In this document: piece after piece, positions 24,647-36,202 of the stretch
Position numbering within the stretch: the first letter of the stretch is position 1
Layout of the letters: every line of letters starts with the position of its first letter
DNA from: Loripinus fragilis
Lineage: Eukaryota; Mollusca; Bivalvia; Lucinida; Lucinidae
NCBI GenBank assembly: GCA_964019695.1
Contig: OZ026514.1
Location: 101,477,845-101,541,844, forward strand
DNA: 64,000 nucleotides
Reading direction: 5' to 3'
Notes under the pieces: generated by a model
The model's database searches: none
The model's input: only the letters and a program-made list of their open reading frames with translations
Told to the model about the DNA's origin: nothing
Translations under genes and position numbers: made by a program

Positions 24647-26546
24647 CATTTCTACAACATTTGAGACACTTTTTGGAAAATTGAATTTTTGACATAAATC
24701 GACAGGTGCGGACCTTACCAAATGTTAAAAATTTTGTACTATCTCAAAATGGGGTAAGAAAATATTTTTTGGCAAAATTATTTGTTCCACTCATCAAAGG
24801 AAACATTTCTACATCATTTGAGGCAGTTTTTGGAAAATTGAATTTTTGACATAAATCGACAGGCGCGAACCTTACAAAATAGTGAAAATTTTGTACTATC
24901 TCAAAATGGGGTAAGAAAATATTTTTTGGCAAAATTATTTGTTCCACTCATCAAATGAAACATTTCTACAACATTTGGGGCAGTTTTTGGAAAATTGAAT
25001 TTTTGACGGAAAATCGACAGGCGCGGACCTTTCAAAATAGTGAAAATTTTGTACTATCTCAAAATGAGGTAAGAAAATATTTTTTGGCAAAATTATTTGT
25101 TCCACTCATCAAAAGAAACATTTCTACAACATTTGGGGCAGTTTTTGGAAAATTGAATTTTTGACGGAAAATCGACAGGCGGGGACCTTTAAGTTACAAA
25201 ATAGTGAAAATTTTGTACTATCTCAAAATGGGGTAAGAAAATATTTTTTGGCAAAATTATTTGTTCCACTCATCAAAAGAAACATTTCTATAATATTTGA
25301 GGCAGTTTTTGGAAAATTGAATTTTTGATAGAAAATCGACAGATGTGGACCTTTCAAAATAGTGAAAATTATGTACAATCTCAAAATGGGGTTAAGAAAT
25401 GTTTTTGGCAAAACTATTTGTTCCAATAAATCAAAAGAAACATTTCTATAACATTTGAGCCAGTTTTTGGAAAATTGAATTTTTGACTGAAAAGCGACAG
25501 GCACGGACCTTTCAAAATAGTGAAAATTTTGTACTATCTCAAAATGAGGTAAGAAAATATTTTTCGGCAAAATTATTTGTTCCACTTATCAAAAGAAACA
25601 TTTCTACAACATTTGAGGCAGTTTTTGGAAAATTGAATTTTTGACAGAAAATCGACAGGCCCGGACCTTACAAAATAGTGAAAATTTTGTACTATCTCAA
25701 AATGGGGTAAGAAAATATTTTTTGGCAAAATTATTTGTTCCACTCATCAAAAGAAACATTTCTACAAGATTTGGGGCAGTTTTTGGAAAATTGAATTTTT
25801 GACGGAAAATCGACAGGCGCGGACCTTACAAAATAGTGAAAATTTTGTACTATCTCAAAATGGAGAAAAGAAAACATTTTTTGGCAAAATTGTTTGTTCC
25901 ACTCATCAAAAGAAACATTTCTACAATATTTGAGGCAGTTTTTGGAAAATTGAATTTTTGACAGAAAATCGACAGATGTGGACCTTACAAAATAGTGAAA
26001 ATTTTGTACTATCTCAAAATGGGGTAAAGAAATGTTTTTGGCAAAACTATTTGTTCCAATCATCAAAAGAAACATTTCTATAACACTTGAGCCAGTTTTT
26101 GGAAAATTGAATTTTTGGCGGAAAATCGACAGGCACGGACCTTACAAAATAGTGAAGATTTTGTACTATCTCAAAATGGGGTAAGAAAATATTTTTTGGC
26201 AAAATTATTTGTTCCACTCATCAAATGAAACATTTCTACAACATTTGGGACAGTTTTTGGAAAATTGAATTTTTGACGGAAAATCGACAGGCGCGGACCT
26301 TACAAAATAGTGAAAATTTTGTACTATCTCAAAATAGGGTAAGAAAATATTTTTTGGCAAAATTATTTGTTCCACTCATCTAAAGAAACATTTCTACAAT
26401 ATTTGAGGCAGTTTTTGGAAAATTGAATTTTTGACGGAAAATTGACAGGCGCGACCCTTACAAAATAGTGAAAATTTTGTACTATCTCAAAATGGGGTAA
26501 GAAAATATTTTTTGGCAAAATTATTTGTTCCAATCGTCAAAAGAAA
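24647..26546. repeat. 12-monomer HOR unit (Y'-Z-T2-V-W module)
   Basis: The order is D1-D2-Y'-Z-T2-V-W-R-H-Cv-Y-N, 1,900 bp. It has one monomer (Y', about 24961-25140) more than 19901-21642. It matches 1.55-2.95 kb, which also has Y', at offset 23,389. Confidence 0.87.
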
Positions 26547-28284
26547 CATTTCTACAACATTTGAGACACTTTTTGGAAAATTGAATTTTTGACATAAATC
26601 GACAGGTGCGGACCTTACCAAATGTTAAAAATTTTGTACTATCTCAAAATGGGGTAAGAAAATATTTTTTGGCAAAATTATTTGTTCCACTCATCAAAGG
26701 AAACATTTCTACATCATTTGAGGCACTTTTTGGAAAATTGAATTTTTGACATAAATCGACAGGCGCGAACCTTACAAAATAGTGAAAATTTTGTACTATC
26801 TCAAAATGGGGTAAGAAAATATTTTTTGGCAAAATTATTTGTTCCACTCATCAAATGAAACATTTCTACAACATTTTGGGCAGTTTTTGGAAAATTGAAT
26901 TTTTGACGGAAAATCGACAGGCGCGGACCTTTAAGTTACAAAATAGTGAAAATTTTGTACTATCTCAAAACGGGGTAAGAAAATATTTTTTGGCAAAATT
27001 ATTTGTTCCACTCATCAAAAGAAACATTTCTATAATATTTGAGGCAGTTTTTGGAAAATTGAATTTTTGATAGAAAATCGACAGATGTGGACCTTACAAA
27101 ATGGTGAAAATTTTGTACTATCTCAAAATGGGGTAAGAAAATAATTTTTTAGCAAAATTATTTGTTCCACTCATCAAAAGAAACATTTCTATAACATTTG
27201 AGCCAGTTTTTGGAAAATTGAATTTTTGGCGGAAAATCGACAGGCACGGACCTTACAAAATAGTGAAAATTTTGTACTATCTTAAAATGGGGTAAGAAAA
27301 TATTTTTGGCAAAATTATTTGTTCCACTCATCAAAAGAAACATTTCTACAATATTTGAGACAGTTTTTGGAAAATTGAATTTTTTTCAGAAAATCGACAG
27401 ATGTGGACCTTACAAAATAGTGAAAATTTTGTACTATCTCAAAATGGGGTAAAGAAATGTTTTTGGCAAAACTATTTGTTCCAATCATCAAAAGAAACAT
27501 TTCTATAACATTTGGGGCAGTTTTTGGAAAATTGAATTTTTGACGGAAAATCGACAGGCGCGGACCTTACAAAATAGTGAAAATTTTGTACTATCTCGAA
27601 ATGGGGTAAGAAAATATTTTTTGGCAAAATTATTTGTTCCACTGGTCAAAAGAAACATTTCTACAACATTTGAGACACTTTTTGGAAAATTGAATTTTTG
27701 ACATAAATCGACAGGTGCGAACCTTACCAAATGTTGAAAATTTTGTACTATCTCAAAATGGGGTAAGAAAATATTTTTTGGCAAAATTATTTGTTCCGCT
27801 CATCAAAAGAAACATTTCTACATCATTTGAGGCAGTATTTGGAAAATTGAATTTTTGACGGAAAATCTACAGGCCGACTTACAAAATAGTGAAAATTTTG
27901 TACTATCTCAATATGGGGTAAGAAAATAATTTTTTAGCAAAATTATTTGTTCCACTCATCAAAAGAAACATTTCTTCAACATTTGGGGCAGTTTTTGGAA
28001 AATTGAATTTTTGACTGAAAAGCGACAGGCGCGGACCTTTCAAAATAGTGAAAATTTTGTACTATCTCAAAATGAGGTAAGAAAATATTTTTCGTCAAAA
28101 TTATTTGTTCCACTCATCAAAAGAAACATTTCTACAACATTTGAGGCAGTTTTTGGAAAATTGAATTTTTGACGGAAAATCGACAGACGCGGACCTTACA
28201 AAATAGTGAAAATTTTGTACTATCTCAAAATGAGGTAAAAAAATATTTTTTGGCAAAATTATTTGTTCCAATCGTCAAAAGAAA
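26547..28284. repeat. 11-mer HOR unit with G/E fusion (second copy)
   Basis: It has the same monomer order as 21643-23379, with the same G/E hybrid at 27498-27655. It lacks the private deletion in the T monomer. Confidence 0.9.
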
Positions 28285-28920
28285 CATTTCTACAACATTT
28301 GAGACACTTTTTGGAAAATTGAATTTTTGACATAAATCGACAGGTGCGGACCTTACCAAATGTTAAAAATTTTGTACTATCTCAAAATGGGGTAAGAAAA
28401 TATTTTTTGGCAAAATTATTTGTTCCACTCATCAAAGGAAACATTTCTACTTCATTTGAGGCAGTTTTTGGAAAATTGAATTTTTGACATAAATCGACAG
28501 GCGCGAACCTTACAAAATAGTGAAAATTTTGTACTATCTCAAAATGGGGTAAGAAAATATTTTTTGGCAAAATTATTTGTTCCACTCATCAAATGAAACA
28601 TTTCTACAACATTTGGGGCAGTTTTTGGAAAATTGAATTTTTGACGGAAAATCGACAGGCGCGGACCTTTAAGTTACAAAATAGTGAAAATTTTGTACTA
28701 TCTCAAAACGGGGTAAGAAAATATTTTTTGGCAAAATTATTTGTTCCACTCATCAAAAGAAACATTTCTACAACATTTGAGGCAGTTTTTGGAAAATTGA
28801 ATTTTTGACGGAAAATCGACAGACGCGGACCTTACAAAATAGTGAAAATTTTGTACTATCTCAAAATGAGGTAAAAAAATATTTTTTGGCAAAATTATTT
28901 GTTCCAATCGTCAAAAGAAA
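28285..28920. repeat. 4-mer HOR unit D1-D2-P-M (second copy)
   Basis: This is a copy of 23380-24015 at offset 4,905: 636 bp, same monomer order, with the CTACTTCATTTG variant in D2. Confidence 0.9.
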
Positions 28921-30031
28921 CATTTCTACAACATTTGAGACACTTTTTGGAAAATTGAATTTTTGACATAAATCGACAGGTGCGGACCTTACCAAATGTT
29001 AAAAATTTTGTACTATCTCAAAATGGGGTAAGAAAATATTTTTTGGCAAAATTATTTGTTCCACTCATCAAAGGAAACATTTCTACTTCATTTGAGGCAG
29101 TTTTTGGAAAATTGAATTTTTGACATAAATCGACAGGCGCGAACCTTACAAAATAGTGAAAATTTTGTACTATCTCAAAATGGGGTAAGAAAATATTTTT
29201 TGGCAAAATTATTTGTTCCACTCATCAAATGAAACATTTCTACAACATTTGGGGCAGTTTTTGGAAAATTGAATTTTTGACGGAAAATCGACAGGCGCGG
29301 ACCTTTAAGTTACAAAATAGTGAAAATTTTGTACTATCTCAAAACGGGGTAAGAAAATATTTTTTGGCAAAATTATTTGTTCCACTCATCAAAAGAAACA
29401 TTTCTATAATATTTGAGGCAGTTTTCGGAAAATTGAATTTTTGATTGAAAATCGACAGATGTGGACCTTACAAAATGGTGAAAATTTTGTACTATCTCAA
29501 AATGGGGTAAGAAAATATTTTTTGGCAAAATTATTTGTTCCACTCATCAAAGGAAACATTTCTACATCATTTGAGGCAGTTTTTGGAAAATTGAATTTTT
29601 GACGGAAAATCGACAGGCGCGACCCTTACAAAATAGTGAAAATTTTGTACTATCTCAAAATGGGGTAAGAAAATAATTCTTTAGCAAAATTATTTGTTCC
29701 ACTCATCAAAAGAAACATTTCTTCATTATTTGGGGCAATTTTTGGAAAAATGAATTTTTGACGGAAAATCGACAGGCGCGGACCTTACAAAATAGTGAAA
29801 ATTTTGTACTATCTCAAAATAGGGTAAGAAAATATTTTTTGGCAAAATTATTTGTTCCACTCATCTAAAGAAACATTTCTACAATATTTGAGGCAGTTTT
29901 TGGAAAATTGAATTTTTGACGGAAAATTGACAGGCGCGACCCTTACAAAATAGTGAAAATTTTGTACTATCTCAAAATGGGGTAAGAAAATATTTTTTGG
30001 CAAAATTATTTGTTCCAATCGTCAAAAGAAA
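28921..30031. repeat. 7-mer HOR variant
   Basis: The order is D1-D2-P-T'-X1-X2-N, 1,111 bp. It equals the 8-mer at 4896 and 16107 with Y missing: X2 runs directly into the AAAATAGGG end normally found in Y. That is the signature of a one-monomer deletion by homologous exchange. Confidence 0.88.
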
Positions 30032-32717
30032 CATTTCTACAACATTTGAGACACTTTTTGGAAAATTGAATTTTTGACATAAATCGACAGGTGCGGACCT
30101 TACCAAATGTTAAAAATTTTGTACTATCTCAAAATGGGGTAAGAAAATATTTTTTGGCAAAATTATTTGTTCCACTCATCAAAGGAAACATTTCTTCATC
30201 ATTTGAGGCAGTTTTTGGAAAATTGAATTTTTGACATAAATCGACAGGCGCGAACCTTACAAAATAGTGAAAATTTTGTACTATCTCAAAATGGGGTAAG
30301 AAAATATTTTTTGGCAAAATTATTTGTTCCACTCATCAAATGAAACATTTCTACAACATTTGGGGCAGTTTTTGGAAAATTGAATTTTTGACGGAAAATC
30401 GACAGGCGCGGACCTTTAAGTTACAAAATAGTGAAAATTTTGTACTATCTCAAAACGGGGTAAGAAAATATTTTTTGGCAAAATTATTTGTTCCACTCAT
30501 CAAAAGAAACATTTCTATAATATTTGAGGCAGTTTTTGGAAAATTGAATTTTTGATAGAAAATCGACAGATGTGGACCTTACAAAATGGTGAAAATTTTG
30601 TACTATCTCAAAATGGGGTAAGAAAATAATTTTTTAGCAAAATTATTTGTCCCACTCATCAAAAGAAACATTTCTATAACATTTGAGCCAGTTTTTGGAA
30701 AATTGAATTTTTGGCGGAAAATCGACAGGCACGGACCTTACAAAATAGTGAAAATTTTGTACTATCTAACAATGGGGTAAGAAAATATTTTTGGCAAAAT
30801 TATTTGTTCCACTCATCAAAAGAAACATTTCTACAATATTTGAGGCAGTTTTTGGAAAATTGAATTTTTTTCAGAAAATCGACAGATGTGGACCTTACAA
30901 AATAGTGAAAATTTTGTACTATCTCAAAATGGGGTAAAGAAATGTTTTTGGCAAAACTATTTGTTCCAATCATCAAAAGAAACATTTCTATAACATTTGG
31001 GGCAGTTTTTGGAAAATTGAATTTTTGACGGAAAATCGACAGGCGCGGACCTTACAAAATAGTGAAAATTTTGTACTATCTCAAAATGGGGTAAGAAAAT
31101 ATTTTTTGGCAAAATAATTTGTTCCACTCATCAAAAGAAACATTTCTACAATATTTGAGGCAGTTTTTGGAAAATTGAATTTTTGACGGAAAATCGACAG
31201 GCGCGGACCTTACAAAATAGTGAAAATTTTGTACTATCTCGAAATGGGGTAAGAAAATATTTTTTGGCAAAATTATTTGTTCCACTGGTCAAAAGAAACA
31301 TTTCTACAACATTTGAGACACTTTTTGGAAAATTGAATTTTTGACATAAATCGACAGGTGCGCACCTTACCAAATGTTGAAAATTTTGTACTATCTCAAA
31401 ATGGGGTAAGAAAATATTTTTTGGCAAAATTATTTGTTCCGCTCATCAAAAGAAACATTTCTACATCATTTGAGGCAGTATTTGGAAAATTGAATTTTTG
31501 ACGGAAAATCGACAGGCCGACTTACAAAATAATGAAAATTTTGTACTATCTCAATATGGGGTAAGAAAATAATTTTTTAGCAAAATTATTTGTTCCACTC
31601 ATCAAAAGAAACATTTCTTCAACATTTGGGGCAGTTTTTGGAAAATTGAACTTTTGACTGAAAAGCGACAGGCGCGGACCTTTCAAAATAGTGAAAATTT
31701 TGTACTATCTCAAAATGAGGTAAGAAAATATTTTTCGGCAAAATTATTTGTTCCACTCATCAAAAGAAACATTTCTACAACATTTGAGGCAGTTTTTGGA
31801 AAATTGAATTTTTGACGGAAAATCGACAGACGCGGACCTTACAAAATAGTGAAAATTTTGTACTATCTCAAAATGGGGTAAGAAAATATTTTTTGGCAAA
31901 ATTATTTGTTCCACTCATCTAAAGAAACATTTCTACAATATTTGAGGCAGTTTTTGGAAAATTGAATTTTTGACGGAAAATTGACAGGCGCGGACCTTAC
32001 AAAATAGTGAAAATTTTGTACTATCTCAAAATGGAGAAAAGAAAACATTTTTTGGCAAAATTGTTTGTTCCACTCATCAAAAGAAACATTTCTACAATAT
32101 TTGAGGCAGTTTTTGGAAAATTGAATTTTTGACAGAAAATCGACAGATGTGGACCTTACAAAATAGTGAAAATTTTGTACTATCTCAAAATGGGGTAAAG
32201 AAATGTTTTTGGCAAAACTATTTGTTCCAATCATCAAAAGAAACATTTCTATAACACTTGAGCCAGTTTTTGGAAAATTGAATTTTTGGCGGAAAATCGA
32301 CAGGCACGGACCTTACAAAATAGTGAAGATTTTGTACTATCTCAAAATGGGGTAAGAAAATATTTTTTGGCAAAATTATTTGTTCCACTCATCAAATGAA
32401 ACATTTCTACAACATTTGGGACAGTTTTTGGAAAATTGAATTTTTGACGGAAAATCGACAGGCGCGGACCTTACAAAATAGTGAAAATTTTGTACTATCT
32501 CAAAATAGGGTAAGAAAATATTTTTTGGCAAAATTATTTGTTCCACTCATCTAAAGAAACATTTCTACAATATTTGAGGCAGTTTTTGGAAAATTGAATT
32601 TTTGACGGAAAATTGACAGGCGCGACCCTTACAAAATAGTGAAAATTTTGTACTATCTCAAAATGGGGTAAGAAAATATTTTTTGGCAAAATTATTTGTT
32701 CCAATCGTCAAAAGAAA
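30032..32717. repeat. 17-monomer HOR unit
   Basis: The order is D1-D2-P-T-C-F-G-E-D3-S-Q-M'-N''-H-Cv-Y-N, 2,686 bp. T has a private TTGTCCCACTC near 30,650 and C has ATCTAACAATGG near 30,765. Both recur exactly 6,171 bp later. The join between the two 6.17 kb copies lies near 31,982. Confidence 0.88.
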
Positions 32718-34455
32718 CATTTCTACAACATTTGAGACACTTTTTGGAAAATTGAATTTTTGACATAAATCGACAGGTGCGGACCTTACCAAATGTTAAA
32801 AATTTTGTACTATCTCAAAATGGGGTAAGAAAATATTTTTTGGCAAAATTATTTGTTCCACTCATCAAAGGAAACATTTCTACATCATTTGAGGCACTTT
32901 TTGGAAAATTGAATTTTTGACATAAATCGACAGGCGCGAACCTTACAAAATAGTGAAAATTTTGTACTATCTCAAAATGGGGTAAGAAAATATTTTTTGG
33001 CAAAATTATTTGTTCCACTCATCAAATGAAACATTTCTACAACATTTTGGGCAGTTTTTGGAAAATTGAATTTTTGACGGAAAATCGACAGGCGCGGACC
33101 TTTAAGTTACAAAATAGTGAAAATTTTGTACTATCTCAAAACGGGGTAAGAAAATATTTTTTGGCAAAATTATTTGTTCCACTCATCAAAAGAAACATTT
33201 CTATAATATTTGAGGCAGTTTTTGGAAAATTGAATTTTTGATAGAAAATCGACAGATGTGGACCTTACAAAATGGTGAAAATTTTGTACTATCTCAAAAT
33301 GGGGTAAGAAAATAATTTTTTAGCAAAATTATTTGTTCCACTCATCAAAAGAAACATTTCTATAACATTTGAGCCAGTTTTTGGAAAATTGAATTTTTGG
33401 CGGAAAATCGACAGGCACGGACCTTACAAAATAGTGAAAATTTTGTACTATCTTAAAATGGGGTAAGAAAATATTTTTGGCAAAATTATTTGTTCCACTC
33501 ATCAAAAGAAACATTTCTACAATATTTGAGACAGTTTTTGGAAAATTGAATTTTTTTCAGAAAATCGACAGATGTGGACCTTACAAAATAGTGAAAATTT
33601 TGTACTATCTCAAAATGGGGTAAAGAAATGTTTTTGGCAAAACTATTTGTTCCAATCATCAAAAGAAACATTTCTATAACATTTGGGGCAGTTTTTGGAA
33701 AATTGAATTTTTGACGGAAAATCGACAGGCGCGGACCTTACAAAATAGTGAAAATTTTGTACTATCTCGAAATGGGGTAAGAAAATATTTTTTGGCAAAA
33801 TTATTTGTTCCACTGGTCAAAAGAAACATTTCTACAACATTTGAGACACTTTTTGGAAAATTGAATTTTTGACATAAATCGACAGGTGCGAACCTTACCA
33901 AATGTTGAAAATTTTGTACTATCTCAAAATGGGGTAAGAAAATATTTTTTGGCAAAATTATTTGTTCCGCTCATCAAAAGAAACATTTCTACATCATTTG
34001 AGGCAGTATTTGGAAAATTGAATTTTTGACGGAAAATCTACAGGCCGACTTACAAAATAGTGAAAATTTTGTACTATCTCAATATGGGGTAAGAAAATAA
34101 TTTTTTAGCAAAATTATTTGTTCCACTCATCAAAAGAAACATTTCTTCAACATTTGGGGCAGTTTTTGGAAAATTGAATTTTTGACTGAAAAGCGACAGG
34201 CGCGGACCTTTCAAAATAGTGAAAATTTTGTACTATCTCAAAATGAGGTAAGAAAATATTTTTCGTCAAAATTATTTGTTCCACTCATCAAAAGAAACAT
34301 TTCTACAACATTTGAGGCAGTTTTTGGAAAATTGAATTTTTGACGGAAAATCGACAGACGCGGACCTTACAAAATAGTGAAAATTTTGTACTATCTCAAA
34401 ATGAGGTAAAAAAATATTTTTTGGCAAAATTATTTGTTCCAATCGTCAAAAGAAA
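32718..34455. repeat. 11-mer HOR unit with G/E fusion (third copy)
   Basis: This is a copy of 26547-28284 at offset 6,171, including the G/E hybrid (33669-33826). Confidence 0.9.
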
Positions 34456-35091
34456 CATTTCTACAACATTTGAGACACTTTTTGGAAAATTGAATTTTTG
34501 ACATAAATCGACAGGTGCGGACCTTACCAAATGTTAAAAATTTTGTACTATCTCAAAATGGGGTAAGAAAATATTTTTTGGCAAAATTATTTGTTCCACT
34601 CATCAAAGGAAACATTTCTACTTCATTTGAGGCAGTTTTTGGAAAATTGAATTTTTGACATAAATCGACAGGCGCGAACCTTACAAAATAGTGAAAATTT
34701 TGTACTATCTCAAAATGGGGTAAGAAAATATTTTTTGGCAAAATTATTTGTTCCACTCATCAAATGAAACATTTCTACAACATTTGGGGCAGTTTTTGGA
34801 AAATTGAATTTTTGACGGAAAATCGACAGGCGCGGACCTTTAAGTTACAAAATAGTGAAAATTTTGTACTATCTCAAAACGGGGTAAGAAAATATTTTTT
34901 GGCAAAATTATTTGTTCCACTCATCAAAAGAAACATTTCTACAACATTTGAGGCAGTTTTTGGAAAATTGAATTTTTGACGGAAAATCGACAGACGCGGA
35001 CCTTACAAAATAGTGAAAATTTTGTACTATCTCAAAATGAGGTAAAAAAATATTTTTTGGCAAAATTATTTGTTCCAATCGTCAAAAGAAA
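34456..35091. repeat. 4-mer HOR unit D1-D2-P-M (third copy)
   Basis: This is a copy of 28285-28920 at offset 6,171: 636 bp with the same variants. Confidence 0.9.
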
Positions 35092-36202
35092 CATTTCTAC
35101 AACATTTGAGACACTTTTTGGAAAATTGAATTTTTGACATAAATCGACAGGTGCGGACCTTACCAAATGTTAAAAATTTTGTACTATCTCAAAATGGGGT
35201 AAGAAAATATTTTTTGGCAAAATTATTTGTTCCACTCGTCAAAGGAAACATTTCTACTTCATTTGAGGCAGTTTTTGGAAAATTGAATTTTTGACATAAA
35301 TCGACAGGCGCGAACCTTACAAAATAGTGAAAATTTTGTACTATCTCAAAATGGGGTAAGAAAATATTTTTTGGCAAAATTATTTGTTCCACTCATCAAA
35401 TGAAACATTTCTACAACATTTGGGGCAGTTTTTGGAAAATTGAATTTTTGACGGAAAATCGACAGGCGCGGACCTTTAAGTTACAAAATAGTGAAAATTT
35501 TGTACTATCTCAAAACGGGGTAAGAAAATATTTTTTGGCAAAATTATTTGTTCCACTCATCAAAAGAAACATTTCTATAATATTTGAGGCAGTTTTCGGA
35601 AAATTGAATTTTTGATTGAAAATCGACAGATGTGGACCTTACAAAATGGTGAAAATTTTGTACTATCTCAAAATGGGGTAAGAAAATATTTTTTGGCAAA
35701 ATTATTTGTTCCACTCATCAAAGGAAACATTTCTACATCATTTGAGGCAGTTTTTGGAAAATTGAATTTTTGACGGAAAATCGACAGGCGCGACCCTTAC
35801 AAAATAGTGAAAATTTTGTACTATCTCAAAATGGGGTAAGAAAATAATTCTTTAGCAAAATTATTTGTTCCACTCATCAAAAGAAACATTTCTTCATTAT
35901 TTGGGGCAATTTTTGGAAAAATGAATTTTTGACGGAAAATCGACAGGCGCGGACCTTACAAAATAGTGAAAATTTTGTACTATCTCAAAATAGGGTAAGA
36001 AAATATTTTTTGGCAAAATTATTTGTTCCACTCATCTAAAGAAACATTTCTACAATATTTGAGGCAGTTTTTGGAAAATTGAATTTTTGACGGAAAATTG
36101 ACAGGCGCGACCCTTACAAAATAGTGAAAATTTTGTACTATCTCAAAATGGGGTAAGAAAATATTTTTTGGCAAAATTATTTGTTCCAATCGTCAAAAGA
36201 AA
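35092..36202. repeat. 7-mer HOR variant (second copy)
   Basis: This is a copy of 28921-30031 at offset 6,171. The difference I noticed is G at 35238 (CCACTCGTC) against A at 29067 (CCACTCATC). Confidence 0.9.

Larger units (their letters stand above)
24345..29249. repeat. 4.75/4.90 kb tandem duplication, copy 2
   Basis: It contains the same modules as copy 1 in the same order, plus one Y' monomer. It ends at 29,249/29,250, where ACATTTGGGG replaces ACATTAGGGG. Confidence 0.9.
25812..31982. repeat. 6,171 bp tandem duplication, copy 1 (39 monomers)
   Basis: Every D1 start in this interval (26547, 28285, 28921, 30032) recurs 6,171 bp later (32718, 34456, 35092, 36203). Rare private variants are shared by both copies: TTGTCCCACTC, ATCTAACAATGG and the G/E fusion. 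The first mismatch on the left is at 25811/31982 (AATCGACAGG against AATTGACAGG). Confidence 0.94.
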
